Shown piece by piece: positions 36,717 through 48,015 of a DNA stretch of 64,000 bases (its first letter is position 1; each line of letters starts with the position of its first letter). The stretch is from Sweltsa coloradensis (lineage: Eukaryota; Arthropoda; Insecta; Plecoptera; Chloroperlidae). The position numbers were made by a program, and so were the translations under genes. The notes beneath the pieces are model-generated. The model searched no databases. It had not been told where the DNA came from and saw only the letters and a list, made by a program, of their open reading frames with translations. The DNA lies in assembly GCA_024449915.1 (NCBI GenBank), contig JAMZAV010001454.1:62001-126000 (forward strand), in the 5' to 3' direction.

Positions 36717-37573
36717 CTAGAGAAACGCCATAGGTCGTTGTTAGACCCCTACCAGAGCCATATGTAGAGTACCCGAGAAACGCCATAGGTCGTTGTTAGT
36801 CCCCTACCATAGGCCTATGTAGCTTATCTTAGGCTACAGTGGCGCATTATGGCCTTACAGTTGACGCGCCCTTATTACAACTAAATTTAAAAACCCTTTT
36901 ATTTATACGAATATAATTATCAAACTTAAATATGCAAATGTTCCCGGGTACTCAGCACATGACTCGCTCACTCGTCTAACAACGACTTTGGCGTTTCCCT
37001 AGTCTAGTTGGCTAAGGCGCCCTTATAGCCGAAATGTGGGAGACGTGGGTTCAATTCCCTGGTCGGGAAAGATTTGTAATTTCTGGATTGTATTTTAAAA
37101 ATTATTAAACAAGTTTTAAAATGCATATAACGCGTCCATCATCTGTGACAATACTATGGAAAACATAGCCAGTACGAAATACCGTAAAAATATTGCAAGG
37201 ATTACTCAATCTACGAGCGGAGTTCGGGGGTATACCTTGACGTTCAACATTCGATAGACCTTGCATGGGCACGGCATTTCACAGCCAGGTAAATAACAAA
37301 CAAAAAATATTTTTTCGAAATCAAATCCTGAACTCTATTTTTTCAGTTTATTATTTCTTGTAGGTTTAAATCGTAATGGATATTGCTCATTTTGTTAGCA
37401 TTCTCAGTTACCTGGTCACGGATGTGTGTTTAAAATTTCAGCTTCAATCTATTGGTCGTTCGGCCGTCAAGAGCCCGGACAGACAGACAGACAGACATTG
37501 GACAATGCTCACGGCCAAGGCCCGATCGAGTAGAGCGTAACAGAATCCTCATTCGCTTCGCTCACTCGTCTAA
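36717..37573 (-). mobile_element. Family C element C1b, complete
   Basis: On the minus strand it begins TTAGACGAGTGAGCGAAGCG (37573), followed by GTCTGTCTGTCTGTCCGGGC, the shared module, an antisense tRNA-like segment, then the 3' module ending CTATGGCGTTTCTCTAG (36717). The next base is the first base of C1a. Confidence 0.85.
37000..37062 (+). repeat. tRNA-like pol III promoter segment in C1b
   Basis: TAGTCTAGTTGGCTAAGGCG (A box) and GGGTTCAATTCCC (B box) lie at tRNA-like spacing. The A box overlaps the CTAG of an internal inverted 3' terminus (GGCGTTTCCCTAG at 36990-37003). This is the best-preserved copy. It is antisense to the element's 5'-to-CTAG direction. Confidence 0.7.
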
Positions 37574-39463
37574 TAAAGCCAACGGGCGAAAGAGTGTAGA
37601 GGAACCTTCCCCTATAGTTATAAAGGTACAGAGGGAGGAAAAAGCATGAGCTTAAATTAAATAGCAAAACGATCAAACTAAATCAAAATTCGTATCACAT
37701 GACTCTTTTTGATTTTTGGTTTACCTATCGAGTTGCTTACAGCTTTGCCCAAATTGAGAACTGTTACAAACAGAAAAATTTTTAAATTTTGATGATTAAT
37801 TAACCTTTCACAATGTTTTGAAATTGTACTATAAACGCATGAGTCCTAATCGGTGACAAACATAAAACATCCATACGAATCTGAACTATTGTTGGGAAGG
37901 TTTCTCTCTCAGCAATTTCGGGGTTTCCCCCAACTTACCTAACTTGATAACGGTGCTCAGGCCGTAAATGAATAACGACTAAATTGATTTCACAATAACA
38001 TTCGTAAATATTCCACAATTCACACGTAATCGTTTTTGTAATATCTGTGGTTTAAATGTAACAATTGTGATAGATTCAGTTAGGTCCCCGGAGAAAATCA
38101 CTGTTTTGGACGTTGGTATGGACCGGACAGCAGTTAATTTCAGTTTTTATTTGTACTACGTTCGCTGGTCACAAAAAACAGGTATCTAGGGAGTGCGAAG
38201 GAAAAAGGAGAGCCAAAGAACTGCAAAACGATCCGGAATCAAAATGTTGTTACGATAATTTTTTTGATTTTATTGTATATCTAATTCTAATACAGTCTGT
38301 TGCTACACAAAATAAGAAACTATAATACTAAACCAGAAATATATTTTCAAATTTAATGAATCAATGCTTATATACGCTTCCAATGTTTTCAACTTTTACT
38401 ATAAAGGTGCATGAGTCGTGGAGGTGCCCAACATAAAATCTCTCATATAGGAATCTCAACTTATTTGTTGGCAAAGTTTTCTCTGCCATGTTCAATTCGT
38501 GCAGTTTGTTTCCACACAGACTTAGGTCCTACTGATAACGGTGTTCAGTGGCGTACAATGAATAAGTTTTTGGGCGACTAATCTGTTTCCATACATCAGG
38601 ATGGATGTCTTCCACAATTCAGCGCCACAGTAAACGTTTTGTAGAAACCTGTGTTTTTGACGATATTTTAAACAATTTGGAATAATATAGTTGTCTCCTC
38701 GAGAAAATCACTTGGTTTGTTGGATTGTTGCACTTGTGTCAGTGTGTAATTTTCAGTTTTTATTTTGTATACATTCCTTGTAAAAAAAATCAGATATCTA
38801 GGGGATGGGGGGACAAAGCTCTCCCAGACCCCCCCCCCCTCCCTTCAGAACATCCCATTGGCGTCATTACATTTTGAGTTGTGTGTGTTTTTGTCCCCGC
38901 CACTGTCCACATTATTCCGCCATTTGCCTCGCTGCGCCCCTAAACCTACCTCCTGCCTATCCAATCTCGCCCCCACCTTGTCAACTAATATAAATTACTC
39001 TTGCCGGTCGTTACTAATTGGCTGTGTTAGTTATGTGCGTCCCCGGCCCAAGGTGTCGGCTGCCGTCGCCGATGGTGTCATCAGTCGTGGCGGTTGGGTG
39101 GCCCGCCGTCACAAGGACAAGGGACACGATCTCTTGTCGGTTGTAATCTCTTCATCGGGCCATCACGGGGGTGGGTGGCCTAGCCGGGCGATACAGTGGC
39201 GGAGGGTGGGCGGAAAGGTGCTATAGATGTCAAGTACTTAGTTTCAATGGCGATAGCGTTGAATGCAATGGGTTGTATTGAGTGTGCAATTGGCGAAAGT
39301 AAAAGATTAAATTATTTGCTAATTCTGAACCTCTATATGCCATCGATGTGGAAGCATAAAGGAAACAATCACAAGGACAACGAAAACTTTATAACGACAA
39401 CAACGGAATATGCGACGGACAATATCTGTGTATAACGTATAGATCATCGGATACTTACACAGC
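37574..39463. other. Intergenic; GC-rich patch at about 38820-39230
   Basis: A two-copy similarity joins 37720-38250 and 38380-38800: GAAAATCACT, CAGTTTTTATTTGTA, ACAGGTATCTAGGG / AGATATCTAGGGG. The 153-codon frame at 38765-39226 is low-complexity and matches no family I know. No exon. Confidence 0.4.
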
Positions 39464-39548
39464 CGTCCGCGGTGGCAAATGCGATTAGGGCGCTGGTCCG
39501 AAGTGTGTGGCTCTACGAGGACGTGGGTTCGAAACCCGCACAAGGCAC
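39464..39548 (+). repeat. tRNA-like segment, probable SINE head
   Basis: GTCCGCGGTGGCAAATGCGA and TTAGGGCGCTGGTCCG (D-arm and A-box-like) are followed by GGACGTGGGTTCGAAACCCG, a near-perfect T arm with B box, and CACAAGGCA. The acceptor stem does not close, so it looks tRNA-derived, not a working tRNA. Confidence 0.6.
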
Positions 39549-42500
39549 GGGTATTTTGAAATAGTACTTCATCGTCATACTCATCTATCACCACTCATCG
39601 TCTCGAATATCCTTAGTGCATTACTATGAGGAGTAATCAACCAAAATCATCAACACCTCATCAACCCACATCTTTCAGTAAAATTAATTGGATGAACTGA
39701 ACTGTAATTATTTGAATTGTATCTTTCATCATGTCTCTCGATCCGGTAATGATGATGAATTATTTATTTTTTATTTTGTTATTTTTTAAATGATTGATGA
39801 TGAGTTGTAATTCACGCACTTAGGTATGTCAAAATATATTTTTTTCATTGAGAGTATACGTAAAACTATATGCTTATTTTTTACAATGACAATGAGGCAG
39901 TATTTTATGTTTGCTGACTTTAATATTAAAACAGACAATTTCCTGTTCAGCAGTACTGTTCCTTTCCCTTTTTTCTTTAGACATTTTACTTTTTTTTAAT
40001 GATACGTCTCATAGTCTCAACCCCACCTTACTTAAGAGGTAGTTTTTATTGTAAAACCACGACAGCGTTATCAAGGATTTAAAAGATGAGCACAGTGCAT
40101 ATAGGACTAACCCAACACCAATGGCAATAACACAAACTCTATCGATGAAAATTAACCATTTTCTTTACATGGGTCTCAAAGCTAGTTCTCCGCGCTGCTC
40201 GGCAAAGAAGTCCGCCTGTCTGCTGTCTACTCAGGTGGTCCGTGCACGGGCAAGCCGTCCACCCGGCAAGTGGGAGACACAGACTATATTATGGACTTTT
40301 GTGCAAGTCGTTTTTTACATCTGGCATTTACACTATATCTATTATTGTTTATGGTCAACTGCCGGAACTTAAAGCAACAGACCACCGGTACAAGACAAAC
40401 TTAAAATCCAGTTGTGATCGTAGCACAACGGTCCAGAATTATCAATGAATACAAAGGAGTCAATAAAAATTAGTCACTTTCTCGGATGCAGTGGTCGAAA
40501 TGGTTATACATTCACGTCAGATATATAGTATACATGCGCGTTACAATTTTCACATTGATTGATGTCATAAAGTATTTTATCTACTAACGCAATACTAAAC
40601 TTTTACCGGTACTTAATTATAACGGCTCAAAATGTAAAATAACAAAAACTAAAAAGATGTTACGTTTACGAGAGTTTTTTGGAATCTAAGTTTAATAAAT
40701 GAATTTTAATATAAGATCAATTCATTATTTTAATGTTAAGACATCCGTTTACATTTTGATTCAAAGGTTAACATACGCAAGTTGTGTAAGAACTACGGCA
40801 AAAACTTTACATTGGCAAATGAAAATCATGGTGGAAATTATGTTATTTTTTAAAATATTTGTTATGGGAGCAACCTCCCCTGTATGCATCACTTTCATGT
40901 CCATCCGTATATGTGTGTGCGTGTGTCACGTCTCGCGAACAAACTACATGACCTCTGATTGGCGTGCGCGTTTATATTTTTGTTAACATTACCCTTTATG
41001 AATGTGTTTGGAGACTCTTGGGGTCAGGGAAAGTGTCCATCTTTACCGAGGGAGTAATATTCATATTCCCGGCACCTCCACCAAAGACAATTCAATCATT
41101 GAAGATGACGACGTTGTATAATAACGGCAAGCTTCGCTCGCTCTTTTGTGTAAACTGCCGTAACCGTGCTTGTTGTGTTGAATGTGTATCTTAGTTAATT
41201 CAACCTTTGGGTTTCTAGTGTAAGTAGTAGAAGTAGAAATCCGAAGATTCAACTGATTGACAAAAAATATAATTAATTCATTAAACACTAAATTTAATAT
41301 TTTGTGCTCATACATGATGTGTTTTGCTATACCAATTTTGTGTGAACTTTTAGGGTCTGTAACTCTCCCTCGTGATAGAGGGTATTTCATATCCGTGCAC
41401 TGATCTTGACGTTTAGATTGGCAGTTATTGTGAGGTAAATACACAAACTCCCAAACAGACTTGATTTAGTAAATGTTCATTTCAGTGCACTTTCGGGGCT
41501 CTGATTAGTATTTATTTTAGTGAACTTGTTGGGCCTTGTTTATAGTGTTTATTTTAGTGCACTTGAGAACTCATGTTAATTGCTTATTTTAGTGCACTTG
41601 GGTTTGGGGGACTCGATCTGTTTCAAAACTGTTACTATATGAACCTTGATTTGCACATATCTAGTTTTCTAATTCCATATTGTCATAAATAAAAGCAACG
41701 CCAGCTTTAAAAAATGCGGTCTGAAGGAAAGTTCTACTATTTAGTGGCCGTTAACAAACAATTACGATAGACACTTTCCCGACACAACGGCCACAACAGC
41801 GTCAAGTTTATATAGCTTTCAGCAGTCGTAACAATCATATTTGATACCTGGGATAACTCGGAGCCTGACAGTTATGTTTATTTTACAATAGTTTTATGTT
41901 CTTTAACTACCTATGCAAAGGTCTTTCATTACTTCTTGTGTTTGACGGTCACAACGCGTGCTAAAATTATTTTCTCATACCATGCAAAATAATATTGATA
42001 AATAAATATGCACATGTAATCCAAAAACTGATACCCAACAGTTTAGTTATTGGACAGGTATATAAGTAAGAAAGTAAGCAAGAACTTGATCAAGAAACAC
42101 CTCCCCTCCCCTCTCCCCCCCCCCCGTTTGTCAGGTCCGTCAGAGGGCGCTGCTCGTGGAGCAAACAGGTTTAAACGGGAGCACTTTTTATTGTGTTAAA
42201 ATAGGAAGAATATCATATTCGTAACACATTTGTGATTTTGAGAGAGAATATTGAGCGCAGCAAGCGACAAAATAAATACATCATGTTTTGCGGAAAGGGG
42301 AGGGGGAGGGGTGCTTCCGTATTCACCTATGATTTTACTTTACCAATAAAAAGCTCACTCGTCGTTTCGTTTGTTTGCTTTAATACTGGACAAACGGATA
42401 TTACAATTTTCATTCGCTTTTCAGAAAACCTCTTATGTCTTCAAACTTATATCGTACATTTTTTAGTACAATCTGAAAAATGTTTTAATGAAAGTTACAC

Positions 42501-42589
42501 ACAATTTCCACCCCTGTTAAACACACTTTTGTCACCTCTCTTTAGAAAAAAGTAACATATAATACCAATAACACACAATTAATTTCGTC
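39549..42589. other. Intergenic; family E fragment and dispersed motif near 41 kb
   Basis: A reverse-oriented family E fragment lies at about 40915-40965, followed by CCCGGCACCTCCACCA at 41068-41083. A three-copy short repeat with TTATTTTAGTGCACTTG lies at 41480-41600. No gene. Confidence 0.4.
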
Positions 42590-42745
42590 GTCTCCATAAC
42601 TCAACTGGTAAAATAAGCTTTTTGGTAAGAATGCTCACTGTAGGGTAAACATCAGTTTATCAAGTTAGGCCTATAACTATAGATAAATATAGGAGAGCAC
42701 CCGCCGGGCAAGCTGACGACCCGGGTTCGATCCCCGGTGGAACAG
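42590..42745 (+). repeat. tRNA-like sequence split by about 84 bp
   Basis: TCCATAACTCAACTGGTA (42591-42610 region) joins logically to GAGCACCCGCCGGGCAAG (from 42695), giving a D arm, then GACCCGGGTTCGATCCCCGG as a perfect T arm with B box. Between them lie about 84 bp of AT-rich sequence including TTAGGCCTATAAC. The acceptor stem pairs poorly, so it is a tRNA pseudogene or SINE with an insertion in the D arm. Confidence 0.6.
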
Positions 42746-44276
42746 GTTTATATTTATGATTTTAATATGCCTTCAGCGAAACACTAAATTATATGCCATT
42801 AAGTTAAAAATAATTACAAAAGAAACAATTCGCTGGGAAGGGGATGCAATACCAATTATTATGAGAATTAAATGAGCACATAAATATTCCTGCATGGCTT
42901 GGATTTATATTGGTTTGGGAGATTGAAGAACTTGCAGAAGGAAGAAAAAATAAAAGCAATTTGTTTTTAAACCCGTAATGTGTTTACACAATATGTTTTA
43001 ACATTGCTGTGATCCGCATTTGATAACATTTCATTTAGCACTAAAGAACGAATAGGCATGCACGCATTAAACCAGCCACAAACTAATCTTCTAATCGGTA
43101 TTCGCTTCCTCTGTATTCCCGCATCTAAAATCATTGTTATGTATTGTAAGTCTATGTTTGTGCGTCATACCATTCTGAATTCTGTGATTGATTGACACAA
43201 AATTGTATTAATGGTCTAAACCTATCATCAATAATGTAGATTTGCAAGTCGCCTTGCATTGTTTTCTAATTTGCCAGAACAAAAGTAGGTCGGGCATGGA
43301 GTTTCTTTTCCAATATAATTGTCCTCAATTTGCAAACGATATTATGATGGAGAAATACGTTGTTCGTTCATTGTCAGAGCAGAGATCACTTGGAAATAAT
43401 GTTCAGCCTCATAGACCCCCCAATTTCCAACTCACACGAATACGTCTGACGTAATAAGTTGTTTAAGTAGCCTATCTGTTCTATGAGATACTATAACTTT
43501 TTTTGTGATAGCAGCCTCGGGCCTAGTAATAAACAAAAACAACCCTCAAATATAATTCTAATTTCAAGAAAAAACTTTTTGTACGAGAACAGAAATGTTA
43601 TTATTCCTCGAAATAATTTAAATGGCTTGCCTAAAACATGCACACACACGTGGAAGATTCGCCTCATATTGCGTTATTTTCAACTTTTAATTGGTATCTT
43701 AAAATTTAAAAACAGTTGATAGCTGAAATGTTCCACACTGCAGTTTATAACCATGTGAATGTGTAATTAAAGAGACTAAAAAAAAACAGACGAAAAAATA
43801 CCTGAAAGGTTGTGAGTAATGAGACATGTAGGTAAAAGAGATATATGGCTCACTCATCACCCCTCCCCATCCCATCCCAAATCCGCAAACATGATATATT
43901 TTTTGTATATATAACTAAATGACACAGGACCACATAATATACACAAACAGACAGGCAATATTCATACCAAGAGAAGAACTAAAAATATATAACAAAAATA
44001 TTGTAACAAAATAACAAAATAAACAAATATAACAATGTCCAATGCAATGTTACAATAACAATTTGCAAACAATATCATAAAGAGTAGAAAGGAAAGAAGG
44101 AATAGGAAAGTAAAAATGGAAATAAGGGACAGAAATCAAGAATTTAAAATGCCTATATTTATGTTATACTTATTTCGACGAAGTTTCAATCTATATATGA
44201 AAGGAGTGACGTTAAAAAATAAACCCTGTAAAATAGTTTGACAGTTAAGATGTTGTATTTTTACCGTGAAGAGTGA
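42746..44276. other. Intergenic, AT-rich
   Basis: No gene or element recognised; simple A/T-rich tracts at 43900-44060. Confidence 0.4.
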
Positions 44277-45018
44277 TTGGATGAGCGAAGCGAAGACTTC
44301 AATTTCACCGACCCCCCAAAAAATTTAGCTCGGTTGTTTTTTTGTTTGTTTTTCCGTCTGTTTGTTCGCTCTCTACCGGGCAAACGGCATATGCGATCTT
44401 GATGAAAATTTGACACGACCTTCGTTTTCTCTGAACTTAGACTTGCCACGTTTTTGGGTACAATCGAAGAAATATTTCTCATGAATATCGTACTTTTACG
44501 ATTTTTTTCGATTTTTAGTGCGATATTTTCGTGCCATTTGGCCCAATTCTGACCAAACGGGTGGGGCTACAACGTTCATATTTCAAATGGTAATGTATTG
44601 CTTTTTGAAAGAAAAAGTTGAAAAAGTTAGCCAGAATTGAGAGAAATAAAGCTTTTAATATACGTTTTTTGACTTTTTGTGCGATATTTTCGTGCCATTT
44701 GGGCCATTTGGGCCAAAACAAACGGGTGGGGCTACAACGTTCATATTATACATGGACATTAAGGTTATGGTGATGTAGTACCTTTTGAAAGAAAATGTTG
44801 AAAAAGTTAGCCAGAATCCATAGAAATATAGCTTTTAATGTAAGATTTTTACGTTAAATAATAACAAATTAACAAAAAACAATAGAAACTTGACAACAAT
44901 CACCTACAATGCGTCGGCAGAAAAACAAAGCACTTGCAAAAGTAAAGATATCCCACGCAAACTAAAAACTTTAAAAAAGCTCATCCATCAACGCGGCGGA
45001 ACTTTAGCGTTTTCCTAG
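44277..45018 (+). mobile_element. Family B element B4, complete
   Basis: Starts TTGGATGAGCGAAGCGAAGA, ends AAGCTCATCCATCAACGCG, then hairpin AACGC/GCGTT, then TTTTCCTAG. Two internal copies of the TGCGATATTTTCGTGCCATT to GGGTGGGGCTACAACGTTCA block lie near 44518 and 44680. This is the reference copy for family B. Confidence 0.88.
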
Positions 45019-47097
45019 TGTATATATAGTTGCTTCAGACATCTTGGCATCTCTGTACGCAGGGTGGGAGGTTTCACCTTGCACGATGTTTGGCAGATGA
45101 TGTTGGCAACACAACATAGTGGAATATGAGTTGAGGGCAGATGCCTACATTCACATATGTTGTATAATTGTTTTTTAGATTCGCAAATCACTGTTCCAGA
45201 ACTTGATAGTTTACATATTTATTGCCTTCGTAATGTTCTATAACCACCTATATAAAATTACTCCCCCCCCCCTACCCCCACCCCCACACAGGACTCTATT
45301 CCATAGCCACAGACAAATGCGGTCAACAATGACAATGTATTTATAAATATCATAATGTTTTAATGTACTCATTCAAATGTAGGCCTACACATAAATAAAT
45401 CTTTGTATATGATTATACCCTTGTACGAGAGGTAGAAGGTATCGCGAATACGTGAAATCAAAAATTGTTAGTATATATGAATTTGTGTATTAACTTATAA
45501 TTTTTCATAGTTTTCCATGAAACATCTCCATAATCACCATAAAATTCCAAATCATCTATACGCCAGAATATCAAAATCTATACAAACAATCTATGGGTTT
45601 TATCAAATATATTTACATCATGACTTACACATAGTTATTTAACTATATGTGTCTTCCAAATTCCAACACATATTTCTATATTGCACAACGAAGTCTATAT
45701 TGTGACTGTGAGTCACTTAAATGTACTGAGTAACTGACAATGAATAATCGTGAATCTTCTTCTCCGACATCCAAATGATTCATTGCATTTATAAAAGCAA
45801 CTCATAACTATCTATTAAAACATGTTAAGTCGCTTGGAACAATAGGCCTTATAGCCTGCGCTGACCGCATAATATCGTCGTCGTAGGCGAAGAAAGAAAA
45901 GACAAAGAATCATAAAAAGTTATTTTTGCAAACAAGAATCGACGATGTAAGTGGATTGTGGGCAACAATGGTAGGCGTAGTTGTGTGGAGAAATACCACA
46001 ATCAACATCACTTGAAAAGGAGACACAGGATTGGCTAATACATGTTCTATAGGGTATACTGTCAAAATTATAGCTTGTACCCTTGCATAGATTAAAACGC
46101 TATCATTTTGGCAAGATAGAGACGAAGGGAGAGTATGTGGTTTTAGATCAGTGTACAAGAAGGATACTCTGGTAATTAATTATAGTCTAAACTTGAACGG
46201 TGGTTGCTTTGCGTTGTGACGGGCAGTGACTCAAGAGGAGTCAGTGGAGCCGAGTCTTGACGCATCTCTGACGCATGATAAGACGCAAAGCTTTCCCCTA
46301 CAATTTGTCCTGCCACGCCCCTCTAAGATTGTGAGTCAAAGTGTATGTATTTGGCGGAAACGATTCGCAAATTCTTACTGATAATCAATATTGTGGGTTC
46401 GTATAGCAATGGGTTTGCGTGCGAAATAGTATCACTAAGTTATTCCATTAATTTGGCTTTTATTTAATATATTATTATATTATTGGTATTAGGCCTACTA
46501 TTTTTCTGTTGGACCACAGTGATAAATAATTTAGGTTATGCGGAAAACCGTTTCAACGAAATATGTTTTTAAAAATAGAAATTAAAAAATTCCTTAAACA
46601 CCTTGTATTTATTATAACTAAAATGAAGACAATTTTGTTTGCAACGTTTAAAAATGTAATGATTAGCAAGTGAGGAAATTATGTTAAGAGCACGGTAAGT
46701 GAAATAAGTTATCATTTAGTAGAAAGGAAACATTTTGATGCAATTAGAAAGATACTTCTGATAATGATATTGAGGGCATGTGCAAAAAAATCCAAAATCG
46801 TCTTTCATACGGACCTATACATTGAATTTCTTATAAAAGAGGAGACAATACATCATTGTGTGCATAGGCCTTACGCCACGCTATCCTAAGCTTAGGGGCC
46901 TATCGTTAATATACAACGCTAATGAATTATATTTTTTATTTTTTTGGTGGAGGTGCCGGGTCTACTAAAATCTCCCTTTTCGGAGGGGCTATAGCTAAAG
47001 GCGATATTGTATTATTTAACAAGTGAACATATAATTTTATTTGGGGAACATATTCTTAAAGGTTAATCCCAAAATGTTTCCTCTGCATGTTACAGGT
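45019..47097. other. Intergenic, AT-rich
   Basis: A dispersed TGGTGGAGGTGCCGGG motif lies at 46945-46960. No gene seen. Confidence 0.4.
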
Positions 47098-47150
47098 CTA
47101 AAGGAAATTATATTTGACTGACATTTCGAGGATACACACAACTTCTTCAA
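47098..47150 (-). repeat. Possible Penelope-like element terminal relic
   Basis: On the minus strand TTTGAAGAAGTTGTGTGTAT followed by CCTCGAAATGTCAGTC resembles the CTGATGAAGR...CGAAAT layout of hammerhead-type motifs in Penelope-like element termini. The catalytic CTGATGA is damaged. Confidence 0.35.
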
Positions 47151-47679
47151 AGGTTGTTTTTTTTTTTAAAAGATAAAGCACGCAAGTATAGATTTCTGAA
47201 GAATCTGTCCAAAAGTTGGAGGCCATCCTTTTTTTAGCAATCGATGATGCATGGGAGGGTTGTCATCAAGATTTTAATAACGCTGTCCATAGAAAGATTA
47301 GGCTCTGTCAGTCTACGAAGACAGTGTGTTCTCCATTTCACCTGCCAGAACGTTGCGTCACGTTGAGCCCCCAGCGAAAAGAAGAAGCGACGGGCCCAGT
47401 TTGGTTCCCACTGCATGAGCCCAGGCATCGCGTTGTGAGAGAAGGGTTTAGATCTCTCATTTCAGCCTGTAAAGTTTATCAAACCTATAATAAACGAATT
47501 CTCAACCTCCACTCAAGAAGTTCACAGTTTTGCCCGGGGGTGATACGGCTAAACTTCTGTTGCCAGCCGAACGTTTTCCCATATTGTACCGCATTGTTAC
47601 TCAACAACAATCCCATCACGAACAATTATAATTGCCTGTCGGAGAAGAGTTTTGTTTTATTTTCCCTCCACCACGATCA

Positions 47680-48015
47680 TTCAATCGGCCAATGATTAAG
47701 CGGGAGGTAGGCGTGGCCTCTCTCCGTGTCCCGCCCGGTAGTGGGTCCAGCCCAAGCAAGAGATGTGGAGGAAGGCTTCTTCTCAGCCAACTACTGTGCA
47801 TTTCCCACGCTACGAGCCGCAGGAGAGAGAGATAGCGGCGGCTTGCCAAGGTAGGGAGACAAGGAGATCGTCGGGAAGACAAAGAAGGCGACTGCTAGTG
47901 AGTGTCAGGGACGGAGCCAGCTCCCAGCGCAGCTCACAGACGGTAGACTACACTCCTTCGTGAACAGTCAAGAGATCCAGGGTCCCGACTCCCGGTCAAC
48001 ACCAGCAGCCAAAGG
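47680..48015 (+). promoter_or_regulatory. Putative promoter and non-coding first exon with donor at 48016
   Basis: GC-rich stretch starting with GGCCAATGATTAAGCGGGAG (CCAAT box) and GTAGGCGTGGCC (GC-box-like), followed by about 250 bp of purine-rich sequence ending AAAGG|GTAAGTGCG, an excellent 5' splice site. No TATA box and no convincing start codon context, so it would be a 5' UTR exon. Sequence becomes AT-rich directly after the donor. The 159-codon frame at 47216-47695 overlaps its upstream part and is not a recognised protein. Confidence 0.4.

Noticed and set aside
38765..39226. 153-codon frame rich in Pro, Ser and Gly
   Set aside because: It covers a C run and GC-rich low-complexity DNA and resembles no protein family; no splice or start context supports it.
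39464..39548. Functional tRNA gene
   Set aside because: The T arm is good, but the acceptor stem does not pair and the length is off; tRNA-derived repeat is the better call.
47216..47695. 159-codon frame
   Set aside because: No domain or compositional sign of a protein; it overlaps a promoter-like region and starts in AT-rich non-coding sequence.
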